Of a stretch of 64,000 bases of DNA, positions 12,202 through 22,256 are shown one piece after another. How positions within the stretch are numbered: the stretch's first letter is position 1; each line of letters opens with the position of its first letter. This DNA is from Pyrenophora tritici-repentis (Eukaryota > Ascomycota > Dothideomycetes > Pleosporales > Pleosporaceae). The notes beneath the pieces were generated by a model. The model worked only from the letters and a program-made list of their open reading frames with translations, did not search any database and was not told the DNA's origin. The DNA lies in assembly GCF_003171515.1 (NCBI RefSeq), contig NC_089396.1, positions 2,356,001 to 2,420,000 on the forward strand, given 5' to 3'. The translations under genes were made by a program, and so were the position numbers.

Positions 12202-13950
12202 ATGGCGGATGTTGGCGCTTCCAAATCATTGAGAGAGTTGCTGGCCGAACAACTGCCCAAAGATGTACCCATTACTTTCTATCACTACTCCACACCTCCT
12301 TCCAAGTCGTCCGCCCTGTTCTCCGCGCCGCCGCATGGCAAGTCCGAACGAACATACTGTGAATCGCACACGTTGGCTGCTTCGATAGTGCCAAAAGATG
12401 CAATAGCATCAGAAATACCCGAGGAGCTTCTGATTCTTGCCATTGAAGTTTTGATTTACACTACCCGGAACCTGACGACCATCTTCGTCTCCAAGGCTGA
12501 CTCGACCGGGTACATCTCCGAGCTACAACTACCCCGATCCCAGTCGGAGTCACCTTTGAAAGCCATTTGCGGGACATTTGTATCTTGGTTGGCAAGAGAA
12601 CGACAGAGGGACGGGAAGAAGCTTGTAGTGTCCCTGTTTGCAAGGGCACAGGATCAATACCTGTTCCCGGCAAGCATTGAGAACAAGAACAAACATGTGC
12701 TCGATGACCGAGGACTGGTAAAATGGTGGTGTAGAGTGCTCGATCCGATAATCTGGCAGTACGAGGCTGAGGAGTCACGGAAGCCCTTTGCTGAACGACT
12801 GGTGGATGGGGAGGCTACGAATGGCGCTTCGCCGAAATTCGAATCTACAGCAAAAGGCTACTTGGTGATTCCAGGCTTCGAAGCATATGACACATTACGA
12901 TATATTCCTCCACCTCCCGTACCGAACACCCCTAGACGCTGGGCAACTACTCATCCCCTCTTACAAATCGCTCCCTATCCCGCAGCGCCACCGCGATGCC
13001 TCGTCCCACACTTTCCCGACGATCCAAAGGCTAGATTCCTTGACGAGCTTGACGAGGAACTGCCCGACCGAGGCACAGATGCAATGGTAGCGGATGGAGG
13101 CACACCTTCGAGAAGCAATGGACAATGGAAGAGCGTCAAGACGCTTGATCAGTTCTGGGAGTTCATGGCCTTTAGACAGGAGTGTTCGTCTGGACGGATA
13201 GTAGGGTTTATATGGGTCGTCATAACGCCCCCAAAGCCTTCAATACCAGAGGAAGATGAGGATACGCCGCCACAGCAGTCTGTCCAAGAGTCGTTTTCCC
13301 AGTTTGACATTAAAGAGAACATGCCTAGTCCGAGGCGGCGAAAGATCAGTCAGCGGAGGAAAGAAGCAAAGACCAGATACGGGCCGATCCCCCTCGTCTT
13401 ACCTAAGATCAAGGCAAGCTCGTCGAACCTTTCGGCTTCCTCACAAACGTCGTCTTCATCAGCCAAGCTACCCGCCGAAATTAGCCCGTACTGGAAGTGG
13501 CCAGCTTCCTCACGGGGAACAATATGTTTTTCGCTTAAGAACTACGACCGCGCACATGAAGTACTCCTACAGCAGACATTCGCGAACCGCACAGCAGCGG
13601 CTCGAAGTACTCAGAAGTGGAAGGAGGAGATTGCCGTGCTGGGCGGTAGGGATGAATGGGCCTTTACTGTGATAGGCAAAAAGGAGTACGCAGCTGCAGC
13701 AAAAGCGTCAGAGGGAACCAATGGCGTGACTCCGACCATGGTTATGGGTGTGCGCAAGAAGAGAAAGCCAGATATCACAGTAGAGGCAGCAAATGGCACG
13801 TCCAAGGTGGCTGAGCCTGTGCAGGTCTTGGCTGCTGGCACAGTCAGGAAGAAGGCAAAGACCGAGTCCACGCCCGTGCCGGACACGAGTGCTGGCAATG
13901 GCGTGAATACGCTCACCGCTGGACTGGTTCGTAAGAAGCCGAAGACTTGA
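12202..13950 (+). CDS. RTT109: Histone H3 acetyltransferase RTT109
   Basis: Fungus-specific acetyltransferase that, with the chaperones Asf1 or Vps75, acetylates histone H3 at Lys56 (and Lys9) during replication and repair in the nucleus. The gene is a single exon of 582 residues starting with MADVGASKSL. Characteristic stretches are FARAQDQYLFPASIENKNKH, LVKWWCRVLDPI with the conserved Trp pair, FPDDPKARFLDEL, and FWEFMAFRQECSSGRIVGF. The DDPK motif matches the yeast Asp287-Asp288 pair and the autoacetylated Lys290, so the catalytic core looks complete. The C-terminus is extended and carries three similar basic motifs (VRKKRKP, VRKKAKT, VRKKPKT) that look like repeated nuclear-localisation signals. 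Identification rests on motif recognition. Confidence 0.9.
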   Translation: MADVGASKSLRELLAEQLPKDVPITFYHYSTPPSKSSALFSAPPHGKSERTYCESHTLAASIVPKDAIASEIPEELLILAIEVLIYTTRNLTTIFVSKADSTGYISELQLPRSQSESPLKAICGTFVSWLARERQRDGKKLVVSLFARAQDQYLFPASIENKNKHVLDDRGLVKWWCRVLDPIIWQYEAEESRKPFAERLVDGEATNGASPKFESTAKGYLVIPGFEAYDTLRYIPPPPVPNTPRRWATTHPLLQIAPYPAAPPRCLVPHFPDDPKARFLDELDEELPDRGTDAMVADGGTPSRSNGQWKSVKTLDQFWEFMAFRQECSSGRIVGFIWVVITPPKPSIPEEDEDTPPQQSVQESFSQFDIKENMPSPRRRKISQRRKEAKTRYGPIPLVLPKIKASSSNLSASSQTSSSSAKLPAEISPYWKWPASSRGTICFSLKNYDRAHEVLLQQTFANRTAAARSTQKWKEEIAVLGGRDEWAFTVIGKKEYAAAAKASEGTNGVTPTMVMGVRKKRKPDITVEAANGTSKVAEPVQVLAAGTVRKKAKTESTPVPDTSAGNGVNTLTAGLVRKKPKT

Positions 13951-14514
13951 ATTGGTGCACGCTCTACGAATATCATCCAAGCCCTGCCATATTGACTCTT
14001 CTTGATTGTTAGCGACGTTGATGCTTTGGCTACGGCTTTTGCATACAACGAGGACGTTTAGGTGTTGGCCATTTGCTTATTGAGTTGCTTAGCGTGGCGT
14101 TTGTGATTACTATATCCCCAGATCTTGCATATCCAATGTGTGATCCGTTAGACAGATTTGTAAAATTCTGATTTCCAACAGCACAGGTCGTGTGTTGGTA
14201 CATCGTAAGCAATCAATTTCCCATTTGGTGACGTCGGAGCGATCGGGGGCATACCGAACCCATCATAAATACACCCACCAACCACACCGTAAAGGCCTGT
14301 CTTCTCCTTAATTCTTAATACAGGTTCATTCACGACGTTAGAGTTGATTTCCTAGTCCCAGCGTGGCACTGGGCCTTGGCACATTTGTTTCCTGGAGCGA
14401 ACTCCGCAACCTCCGCGCTTTCAGATTCGTCAAGGCTCACCCTTACACCAGACCCTACAAACACCTTTGCGCATGCTTCGCGTGCCCAATCTCGCGACTG
14501 GGGAAGATGTCTCC
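13951..14514. other. Intergenic region, RTT109 to glucosyltransferase
   Basis: No gene is supported. It should contain the RTT109 3' UTR and the promoter of the ceramide glucosyltransferase. An in-frame upstream ATG at 14473 could add 14 residues to the downstream protein. Confidence 0.5.
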
Positions 14515-16194
14515 ATGTTGCGTACCGTTATTGCGGCCGGCTGCCTGATTTGGTTCGTCGTAGTGTGGTGTGTATGCGCCATCGGCTTCGTCCAACTATT
14601 TCGATACTACTCGAGGAAGCCGCAGCCAGCAGTATGCGTTACCACGTTGGAAGAGCGCGATGTGCCTCACGTCACCGTGATACGGCCAGTCAAAGGCCTC
14701 GACCCGCGCCTGTACGAATGCCTCGCAGCGACTCTCCGCCAAACATACCCCAAAGACAAGTTGGACACCGTGTTTTGCGTTCCCGAACGTTCCGATCCCG
14801 CCTTTCCGATTCTCGAGCGCCTATGTGAAGATTTCCCGAACGCCAACGTACATATCTTGGTCGAAGTGGAGGATCCGATGTTACTGAAGGACGACAATAC
14901 CCTGGGGCCCAATCCGAAGATTCGGAACATGAGTCGCGCCTACAGAGAGGCCAAGGGCGACATTGTGTGGATACTGGATTGCAATGTCTGGGTTGGCAAG
15001 GGTGTCTGTGGACGACTAGTAGATCTGTTATGCGGCTATGGAGAGGATAAGCCTGGGAAAAGAAGGACGAAGTTCAAGTTCGTGCATCAGACGCCACTCA
15101 CGGTGGATCTCGACTCGCAACAGCTCTCGCTCCAAGACCGAAAAGAGCTCCTTGGAGGAAGACCAGATGCTGTGGCAGAATCGATAGCTATTGCGGCGAG
15201 TACGTCATCGGATCCCCGCAACTACAGATGTAGCACCATAAGGAAGCTTCTGCAGCGTGGTGGAGGGCGCTTGGACGAAGCCTTCATGTCGTCTTCGCAT
15301 GCAAAGTTCTACCAGGCTATCAACACAGTGGCGGTTGCACCCTGTATCATGGGCAAGAGTACTATGTTCCGCCGCTCTCAACTCAACTACGTTACTTCGT
15401 CAAATCCCAATCGTGCTCCCGGTATCGACTTCTTCTCTGACAACATTTGCGAGGACCATCTTATCGGGGATGTGCTATGGAAGGAACCTCAGGCTTTTGA
15501 GGAGAAAGGTTACCAGCCACCCCCGGGGACAGAAAAGGAGACTTGGGGAAAACACGCAATGCTTTTCGGAGACTTCTGCTTCCAGCCAATTAGTCATACG
15601 TCGGTGATGGCATATCTGCAGCGTCGTATCCGATGGCTACGAGTGCGCAAGTTCACCGTGACCTTGGCGACATTCGTGGAGCCCGGAACCGAGAGCATTC
15701 TCTGTGGTCTCTATGGCGCTTATGCCCTCACGACGCTGCCTTTGTTCCACAACATCGGTATCAGCTCGTCTTGGCCTTCATTCTTCCTTGTCTGGCTCGT
15801 CCACATGTGTCTCTGGTGTCTGGTCGACTACGTCCAATACCTACTCCTACACTGCGCAAAGACTGTCGAGATTGACGCTGATACACCCGACTTCATTCTG
15901 CCACAGCGCTCAGCCTTCGCATACCACCGCACCGAAGTGCTGAAACCCCTGCTCGGCGACAAGACGCCAGGCGAACCGAGTTTGCTTGATGGTGCAAGAA
16001 GAACTTTCAGAGACTTCTTCTTTGCCTGGATGGGTCGTGAGTTCTTTGCCTTGCCAGTTTGGGTCACTGCGTTTTGGGGTGGTGTCACAGTGGAGTGGAG
16101 AGGCAGGAAGTTTTGGGTCGGGCTCGATATGAAGGTCCATGAGATTCTACCGGAGGTAGACAAGGCGAAGAGGGGGCATGATCAGAAGCGGTAG
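14515..16194 (+). CDS. Ceramide glucosyltransferase (GT21)
   Basis: Glucosylceramide synthase, a Golgi/ER membrane enzyme that transfers glucose from UDP-glucose to ceramide; its product matters for hyphal growth in fungi. It is a single exon of 559 residues starting at MLRTVIAAGC, chosen because the first transmembrane helix (IWFVVVWCVCAIGFVQLF) follows at once. The GT21 signature is present in order: VTVIRPVKGLDPRLYECLAA (D1 region), IVWILDCNVWV (D2), CEDHLIGDVL (D3 region) and QRRIRWLRVRK, which is the QxxRW motif. Hydrophobic C-terminal segments include SSWPSFFLVWLVHMCLWCLV and a final membrane-proximal region. Length and motifs fit the fungal family. No introns are needed. Confidence 0.94.
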   Translation: MLRTVIAAGCLIWFVVVWCVCAIGFVQLFRYYSRKPQPAVCVTTLEERDVPHVTVIRPVKGLDPRLYECLAATLRQTYPKDKLDTVFCVPERSDPAFPILERLCEDFPNANVHILVEVEDPMLLKDDNTLGPNPKIRNMSRAYREAKGDIVWILDCNVWVGKGVCGRLVDLLCGYGEDKPGKRRTKFKFVHQTPLTVDLDSQQLSLQDRKELLGGRPDAVAESIAIAASTSSDPRNYRCSTIRKLLQRGGGRLDEAFMSSSHAKFYQAINTVAVAPCIMGKSTMFRRSQLNYVTSSNPNRAPGIDFFSDNICEDHLIGDVLWKEPQAFEEKGYQPPPGTEKETWGKHAMLFGDFCFQPISHTSVMAYLQRRIRWLRVRKFTVTLATFVEPGTESILCGLYGAYALTTLPLFHNIGISSSWPSFFLVWLVHMCLWCLVDYVQYLLLHCAKTVEIDADTPDFILPQRSAFAYHRTEVLKPLLGDKTPGEPSLLDGARRTFRDFFFAWMGREFFALPVWVTAFWGGVTVEWRGRKFWVGLDMKVHEILPEVDKAKRGHDQKR

Positions 16195-17580
16195 CATGTT
16201 GTTGATACCCGGTTGCGCTTATAGTAATGATAATCAAGGAGTTCTATGAATGTACTTCTTAACTTTCCTTCTTCGTTGGAGTCTTGTGGAACAGTTTGCT
16301 TTGATTCAATAGTGGCACTTGATTGCTTCTTCTGTACGCTGATGGACTAGAAGAATATTCTTAAGGAACTTTCTTGAAGAAGCAATGACCTAACCCGTCA
16401 CCATATATGTAAGGCTTCTCAATGAGCTATTCCTGGCGACTCTACTCTTCCATTCGATCGAGGGTCGCGTACTTCCCTCATTTCAGGCTACTGACGAATG
16501 AGCTTGACCGACTCATGATCAAGGTGGCTTGTCTTGTTGTGATGATTCGGAACATGGAAGTTCCGACGTTCCGAATGCGAACGCACGCACCACACGTATC
16601 TATGGACGCGGAGCTTTAGAAATGCTCCGTACTGCAGGAACTATGCATCATGGCTAGTGTTGTGCCACTGTTACGCGCACGTTGGCTACGCAACCGGCCA
16701 AGGTACAAATAGTAGTCCAAAAATAAAAGGGATGGCCCACGGCAATGGACAATGGCATGTTACACTAAACACACTTTCGACTCAGTGGTAGTATGCAAGG
16801 GATTGAACATGATCGAGGCTAGATCAGATGGCCTGTGAGATCCCGGCGCATCCCTATCAAGATGCACATCTTCCCACAGGGAGGGATGCGAACAGGTTGC
16901 TGCTAGCACTAGTTTACCACAACAGACTTCGACCCTGGTCACCTCTGTCCTTGGACAGCGCCGTGATAAACAAGATGGCGGCTGTTATATGCAGGTGAAC
17001 AGTATTAACTTTACCGAGACCATGGCGAGTGGAAAGTCTGTTAGTTTGCCAATAGACCCTACTTTGCTACAAGTTAGCAAACTTGTATTCTCCGCAAAGG
17101 CATGTAGAAGGCGGCAAGCACGAACGAATGGTATCATCTGCACTATTAATGCATCCCGACTTGTGCGGCATGTAAATGTAAATGCAGTGATTCCAGCCCA
17201 AGGCGCGGTGTAGAGGAGATGGTTGTGTGACGTGTTGCGCCAAGTGGGGCCGCGATGTGGTGTGTGCGCGCAAGCGGCTAGCGGGCGTTGCTAGGGGAGC
17301 AGCATGGAGAGGGTAAACATCCAACCAAGATGAGACAGCACGCCAATACCCTGCTAGCCTTGCTATACCGCTCCCCGCTGCTATCAGTGCGGGTGTGATT
17401 GCAGAGTATCGCCCTCTGTCATTGCTATCACCGTCAATCACTGGGGTATTCTTCCACGCCAAAAACTTAATCGACACCGCCTCTCGCTCCTCAACGACGC
17501 ATGTCACCCGCCAGTCGCCCGCGCACCAAATAAGTTGCAGGTCAACAACAAGCTAATACAGGACCCGACGGATATTGGAC
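16195..17580. other. Intergenic region upstream of CYK3
   Basis: About 1.4 kb without a supported gene. Short open frames carry no recognisable domain. The part next to CYK3 is likely its promoter and 5' leader. Confidence 0.5.
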
Positions 17581-20500
17581 ATGGCCGTGGGCCAGGCACT
17601 GCCAGCACGCTTCCCGTGCTGGTGTAAAGCTGTGTACTCTTGGGGTGGAGAGGTATGTTGAGACTGAAGCCACTTTTTGCTGCTGCCCCTTGCCTGACTG
17701 CAGTTGTAGACAAAGCGCGACCTTGGTTTCATAGAAGGCGACTTAATCGAAGTGCTAAACGCCGGTGATGGATCATGGTGGATGGGACGGTTGAAGCGCG
17801 ACAGGCGCATGGTTGGCTTGTTTCCCTCCAACTTCGTCGAACTCCTCAGTGAGGATTACCAGCCATGGGCGCGCAATGGCAGTGGAGGGAGCATGTCGAG
17901 GCAGAACAATGCCCAGTCGCAGCCAACACCGGCACCGCAGAAGCAGAAGAGCATGTTCCGAAAGCCCTTCACAGCCTACGCTGCTGCAGGCGCACCCAAC
18001 CCAGCCGCTGCGGCCCGCGAAAGGTTAAAAGCAGGCGGCATGAATTCGTCCGGCACTGTCAAGACGAAAACACCATTTTCGTCTATGAAGCGATCATCTG
18101 TTGAGATCAATGAGAGCCCATCACCTGCCTCCACGACTCGAGAACCATCGAACCTGCGCGCAGTCTCGCCCCGACCTGCTTCCAAGAGAGTACCTGTAGG
18201 ACGACCATCCTCAACGGCAGCACCCGCGCGCCATGGCTCACATATCCGCTCAACCTCACCCGCACCACCCGCTGATTACCGATATCAAGCTCGAGCTGTC
18301 TCGCCAGCGCCTCCTCCTTCACGGCACGGCTCATATATGCGCGGAACCTCTCCAGCCCCTCCGGCGCAGTACCAATATCAGCCTCGCGCAGTTTCCCCTG
18401 CTGTACCCATACAGCATCAGGGTTATGCTAGAGCTGCTTCTCCTGCGCCTCCACAACAAACCTACGAGCCATACCGCGCAGTATCGCCTGCTCCACCTCA
18501 AGCTCACTATCAGCAGCATTCGCGAGCAGTTTCTCCTGCGCCATCGTTTCAATACCGAGCTTATGACCGGGGTCCCTCGCCAGCTCCATCGTTCCAAGAA
18601 CATTCGCGCGCAGTCTCACCTGCCCCGTCATTCCAGTACCGCGCATACGATCGAGGCCCATCGCCATCCCCGTACCAGCTCCAACTCGAGCATAGCCGCA
18701 GCCCGTCGCCTCTACCATATGATAACGAACTCGATGAGCCTATTGACTCGCCTCCACCACCACCGCCTCCACCCCATCGTGTCGCCTACAACCCGAGCAG
18801 AGGTCCGTCACCTGCTCCTCCTTCGCATAATGGTTACCATACACCCGAACCGCCTTCGCCCGATCCGAGAGCGCGTGGAGGCCATTTTACGCCATCACCC
18901 CTTACGACTGCAATGAACGATGTCATGTCATCCTTGCAAGATATGACTACCTCAAGAGATGATGAGTCGCCCTCACCCTCACCAGAAGCGGCCTCATCTG
19001 CGTCCAATCCATGGTCTCCGGAAGCATTCGAACAGGTTTACCAGGAATCGGCCAAGAAGGTCAGGGCGCAATCGGCCATGGGTCAGGATGACGACGATGA
19101 CGAAGGTCCACCAGATGTTAATAACTACATGCAGCGCATGGAAAGTCGATTGAGACGGATGCAACAACAAGAAAAAGCCAGGAGCAATGAAATGTATATG
19201 GATAAAGATGAAGGACCAACGGTGCCATTGAAGCCTGCTTTCCAGAGATCAGGATCATCCGTTGGTGACTCTGAAGCAGGAATGGAGCGCAAAGGATCAA
19301 AGTTACTTCAACACCGGAAGTCTGCTTATGATGTTGGACGAAACGCACTTGGACGAACATTTACTAGCAAGACGAATTCTACGACGACCACGAATACGAC
19401 TTATGCCAGCAACAGCACCCATCGTAGCTTGATGTCCGGACATTCTGCTACGAATATGAGCGCTACCAGCGCCGGAAGTTACTACCGGAAGAAATTCGGT
19501 AAGGACCGGCCCAAGAGCGTCATGAACACAAAAGATACATCCAGCAAAGGCTATGGCTTCGACGATGGACGGCCAGAGACGCCTTTTACCGGCGTGACTT
19601 ATCACTCCAGCCACGCCTCCCAAGAACAATCTAATTCAAACGATCAACAAGAAGCAGCTGTCAGTACACCAGTAGCTGATGGTCCAGATCCTCTTGGTGG
19701 TTTGATGCGACCAAAAGCAAAGCGCAGCGGCTTCTTCAGGAAGATGATCGACACAGCGAAAACGCAAGCAGCCAACGCCCGTAGCACCATTGACACCATC
19801 AGCAGGCCTGGGTCTCGAGCAGCCAGTCGTGCGGCCGGTCGTTCGCTCAGTCGCGCTGCGAGTCGCATGGACAATCCGGAAGCAGCAGCCGTCGAGGGTG
19901 GCCTAGCAACGCAATCGGCACCCCCTTCAAGAGATACAGGCCTAGGCACAGTGGATTGGGTACAGGTTCGCCGAGACGTGAATCGGTCGAACTCACTTAG
20001 TAAGAACGAGCGCGCAGAAAGAGCAGAGCGATGCCAGATGATGGACCTGCCTGTCTTTAACCCTATCGATATACTATACGAGTCTGCTGAAGGTGACGAG
20101 GGCCTTGATGGACTTCCTATCACCGAACCCACGGATTTTGCAGCTTGCAGTCTCGCTCACGTTGATAAGAGCGCGCGGTTCATCAACAGCATTCCCCTCG
20201 GAACCAATCCTGCGACATTGGCTCAAGGCTATGTATGTCGACCCTACAGGAGCGATATCCAGCGACTACGTGCCATCTTTACATGGGTCAGTGAGAGAAT
20301 CTCGTGGGAAGAGGATTTTGAGGGAGAAATGGACCCGCGGCATGTGCTCCAAAGTAAGCGCGGATGCTCTGAAGAGATTGCCATGGTGGTTGCAGAGATG
20401 TGTGCATCTGTTGGCATGCATGCTGAGGTCATTCGTGGTTATCTGAAAACTCCCGGCGAGCCCCTTGATTTGGAAAGCATTGCTCGACCAAACCACTTCT

Positions 20501-21670
20501 GGAACGCTGTTATCGTCGAGGGAGAGTGGCGCGTAATGGACTGCTCACTTGCTGGACCTACAAATCCAAAGCGGGTGCACTACTCCACTGCTGGCTCATC
20601 TGTCGCTGAGACATGGTACTTCCTCGCTCGCCCCATGGAGATCTGCTACTCTCACGTTCCACTTCTTCCTGAACAACAACATATCTGCCCACCACAGCCA
20701 CATGAGGTGTTGATGGCTCTACCTTGCGCAACACCAACTTACTTCAGGCATGGTCTGCACATGGCCAACTTCGATACCAGCCTTCTGAACCTGGACAATC
20801 TGGAGATGGCACATGTCTACGTCGACGTACCAGAAGACGTAGAATGTGTCGCAGAAGTGGAAGCAAGGGCTTACTCCCAAGACATGGACGGTGATTTCTT
20901 CGAGAGTGGAGAATTGGTCCGGAAGCCAGCATTGGCACAAGCAGAATGGTACGGAGGTCAGAAGCGATACACTGTGAAAGCGCTTCTACCGGGTGATGGA
21001 GGCCAAGGTGTCCTGAAAATCTATGCAGGACCCCGAGGACTTATGGTAAGTTCTTCTGGAAATTCACATCAAGATAACATGTACTAATGTTTTGTAGCAC
21101 TCGAACAAGATGAACCCCCACAGCCTGGCTATTGGCCTACCCATGTCGCATTCGGGTACCAATCCTCCATACTCATTTCTGACACTGCACCCAACGCCGC
21201 ATGCTCAACGACACGACCTCTATGTCGCCCAGCCGCAGTGCGCTAACCTGGCCTTGAACAATACTTTTGTCTTCTGCGTCCGTCAACATCCATCATCACT
21301 CACAAAGTCTCCCGAACCCAGCCCCGCACTTCACGGTCGAGCATCGCCCAACCCATTCGCTAGACCTGCCTCTGCTATGAGCATGCAAAGTATCTCAGCA
21401 ACAGGGTCCAATTATACAAACCCGTCGCAGACCTCCAACGGGTCATCAAGTAGCGGCAGTACCAAGCCCGCCAAACTAGCGATTCAAACGCCTTCTGGCA
21501 AGATTATCCGCTTGACAAGGAAAAACGAGCATATCAGCAGCACTAGTGACGCTGACGGCACAGCATGGGAGACGGTCATCAAGATTGGAGAGAAGGGAAC
21601 TTGGCGAGGCCTCGTGCTGGCAGATCGGAGCGCAAGATGGTGTGTGTTTGCACAATGGGAGTGCGCTTAA
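17581..21670 (+). CDS. CYK3: Cytokinesis protein CYK3 (SH3 + transglutaminase-like)
   Basis: Actomyosin-ring and septation factor. Exons 17581-17652, 17710-21045 and 21098-21670 join in frame to about 1,326 residues. Exon 1 is only 24 codons and supplies the first SH3 strand (FPCWCKAVYSWGGE); exon 2 continues the SH3 domain with TKRDLGFIEGDLIEVLNAG and MVGLFPSNFVELL. A long disordered linker follows, with tandem SPAP-type repeats (about nt 18220-18700) and polyproline. The second half has the transglutaminase-like core: KRGCSEEIAMVVAEMCASVG, then NHFWNAVIVEGEWRVMDCSL. These match the Cys, His and Asp positions of the fold, but in CYK3 proteins the domain is generally considered non-enzymatic. 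The C-terminal beta-rich region ends WCVFAQWECA. The many Ser-Pro sites suggest regulation by proline-directed kinases. Confidence 0.92.
18220..18700 (+). repeat. In-frame SPAP tandem repeats inside CYK3
   Basis: At least nine degenerate units of about 14-22 residues alternate RAVSPAP and RGPSPAP or RGTSPAP cores, separated by Tyr/Gln/His-rich spacers. Two adjacent units (FQYRAYDRGPSPAP and FQYRAYDRGPSPSP) are nearly identical, which suggests recent unit duplication. Confidence 0.85.
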
Positions 21671-22064
21671 ACGTCTTCTAATGCATTTTTTCCCTTTTGA
21701 CGTGTACTTTTATGATTTGTAATGATGTAGCGTCGTTTGATTATTTGCATATGCTAGTGACGGCCCCTCCAGCATGGCTTGGCGTTTCTGTAGGAGGAGC
21801 GCTGTCCATTTCAAGCTCCCTGAATCGAATTTCCCGGCTTTTCCTGACAAGCAGAGATTTAGTTAGAATGCTATCAAGTTATCCCCGTAGTATCCTGTCA
21901 CTTCTAGAGGCCCTCTGGCTAGCTAGAAATAATAGTTAGGCATATCTTTTTTAACCCACACTAGGATTCTTCTAACTTACTTACTACCCGGGGCATGCGT
22001 ACTTCTCGCTCACAAGTCCCGAAGTACGCCAAGTTGCACGACTAAAATTATATATATATATAGT
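21671..22064. other. Intergenic region, convergent 3' ends
   Basis: Between the CYK3 stop and the small secreted peptide gene on the other strand. It is AT-rich, with a short (TA)n run near 22049-22060. No gene is seen. Confidence 0.45.
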
Positions 22065-22256
22065 CTAGATAGGTCCATATATAGCGCAACGCATCTGAGT
22101 GCCGTCGGCATTCCATCCTCCTCCATACAAACATCTCTGCCCCGGTGGGGTTTCGTATCGTTTTTCGAGTGGAGGGGTAGATGTATCTGCCACTGGGGAG
22201 GCGGCCGCCACCACGAGTAATTGGCTAGTGAGAAAGAAGAAAATTGATGCTCTCAT
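22065..22256 (-). CDS. Small secreted peptide precursor with Lys-Arg site
   Basis: A 63-residue open frame of unknown function. The first 20 residues form a signal peptide (MRASIFFFLTSQLLVVAAAS). A short acidic/Pro propeptide follows, ending in LEKR, a Kex2-type dibasic site. Cleavage would release a 30-residue peptide beginning YETPPGQRCLYGGG and ending RCAIYGPI, with two cysteines that could form a disulfide. The start is chosen because an upstream in-frame Met gives no signal peptide. Its 5' flank is leader-like: a TTTAAAAG box about 85 bases upstream, then a CT-rich stretch and ACAAAATG-type context. It could be an effector, a signalling peptide or a chance frame; it is not a recognised family. 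Confidence 0.5.
   Translation of the reverse strand: MRASIFFFLTSQLLVVAAASPVADTSTPPLEKRYETPPGQRCLYGGGWNADGTQMRCAIYGPI

Noticed and set aside
18233..18916. 227-residue plus-strand frame within CYK3
   Set aside because: It is the alternate frame of the repetitive SPAP linker (His/Leu/Arg-rich), a typical by-product of low-complexity coding.
14515..21670. A possible biosynthetic cluster around the glucosyltransferase
   Set aside because: Neighbouring genes (RTT109, CYK3) are unrelated housekeeping functions; no backbone synthase or tailoring enzyme is present anywhere in the window.
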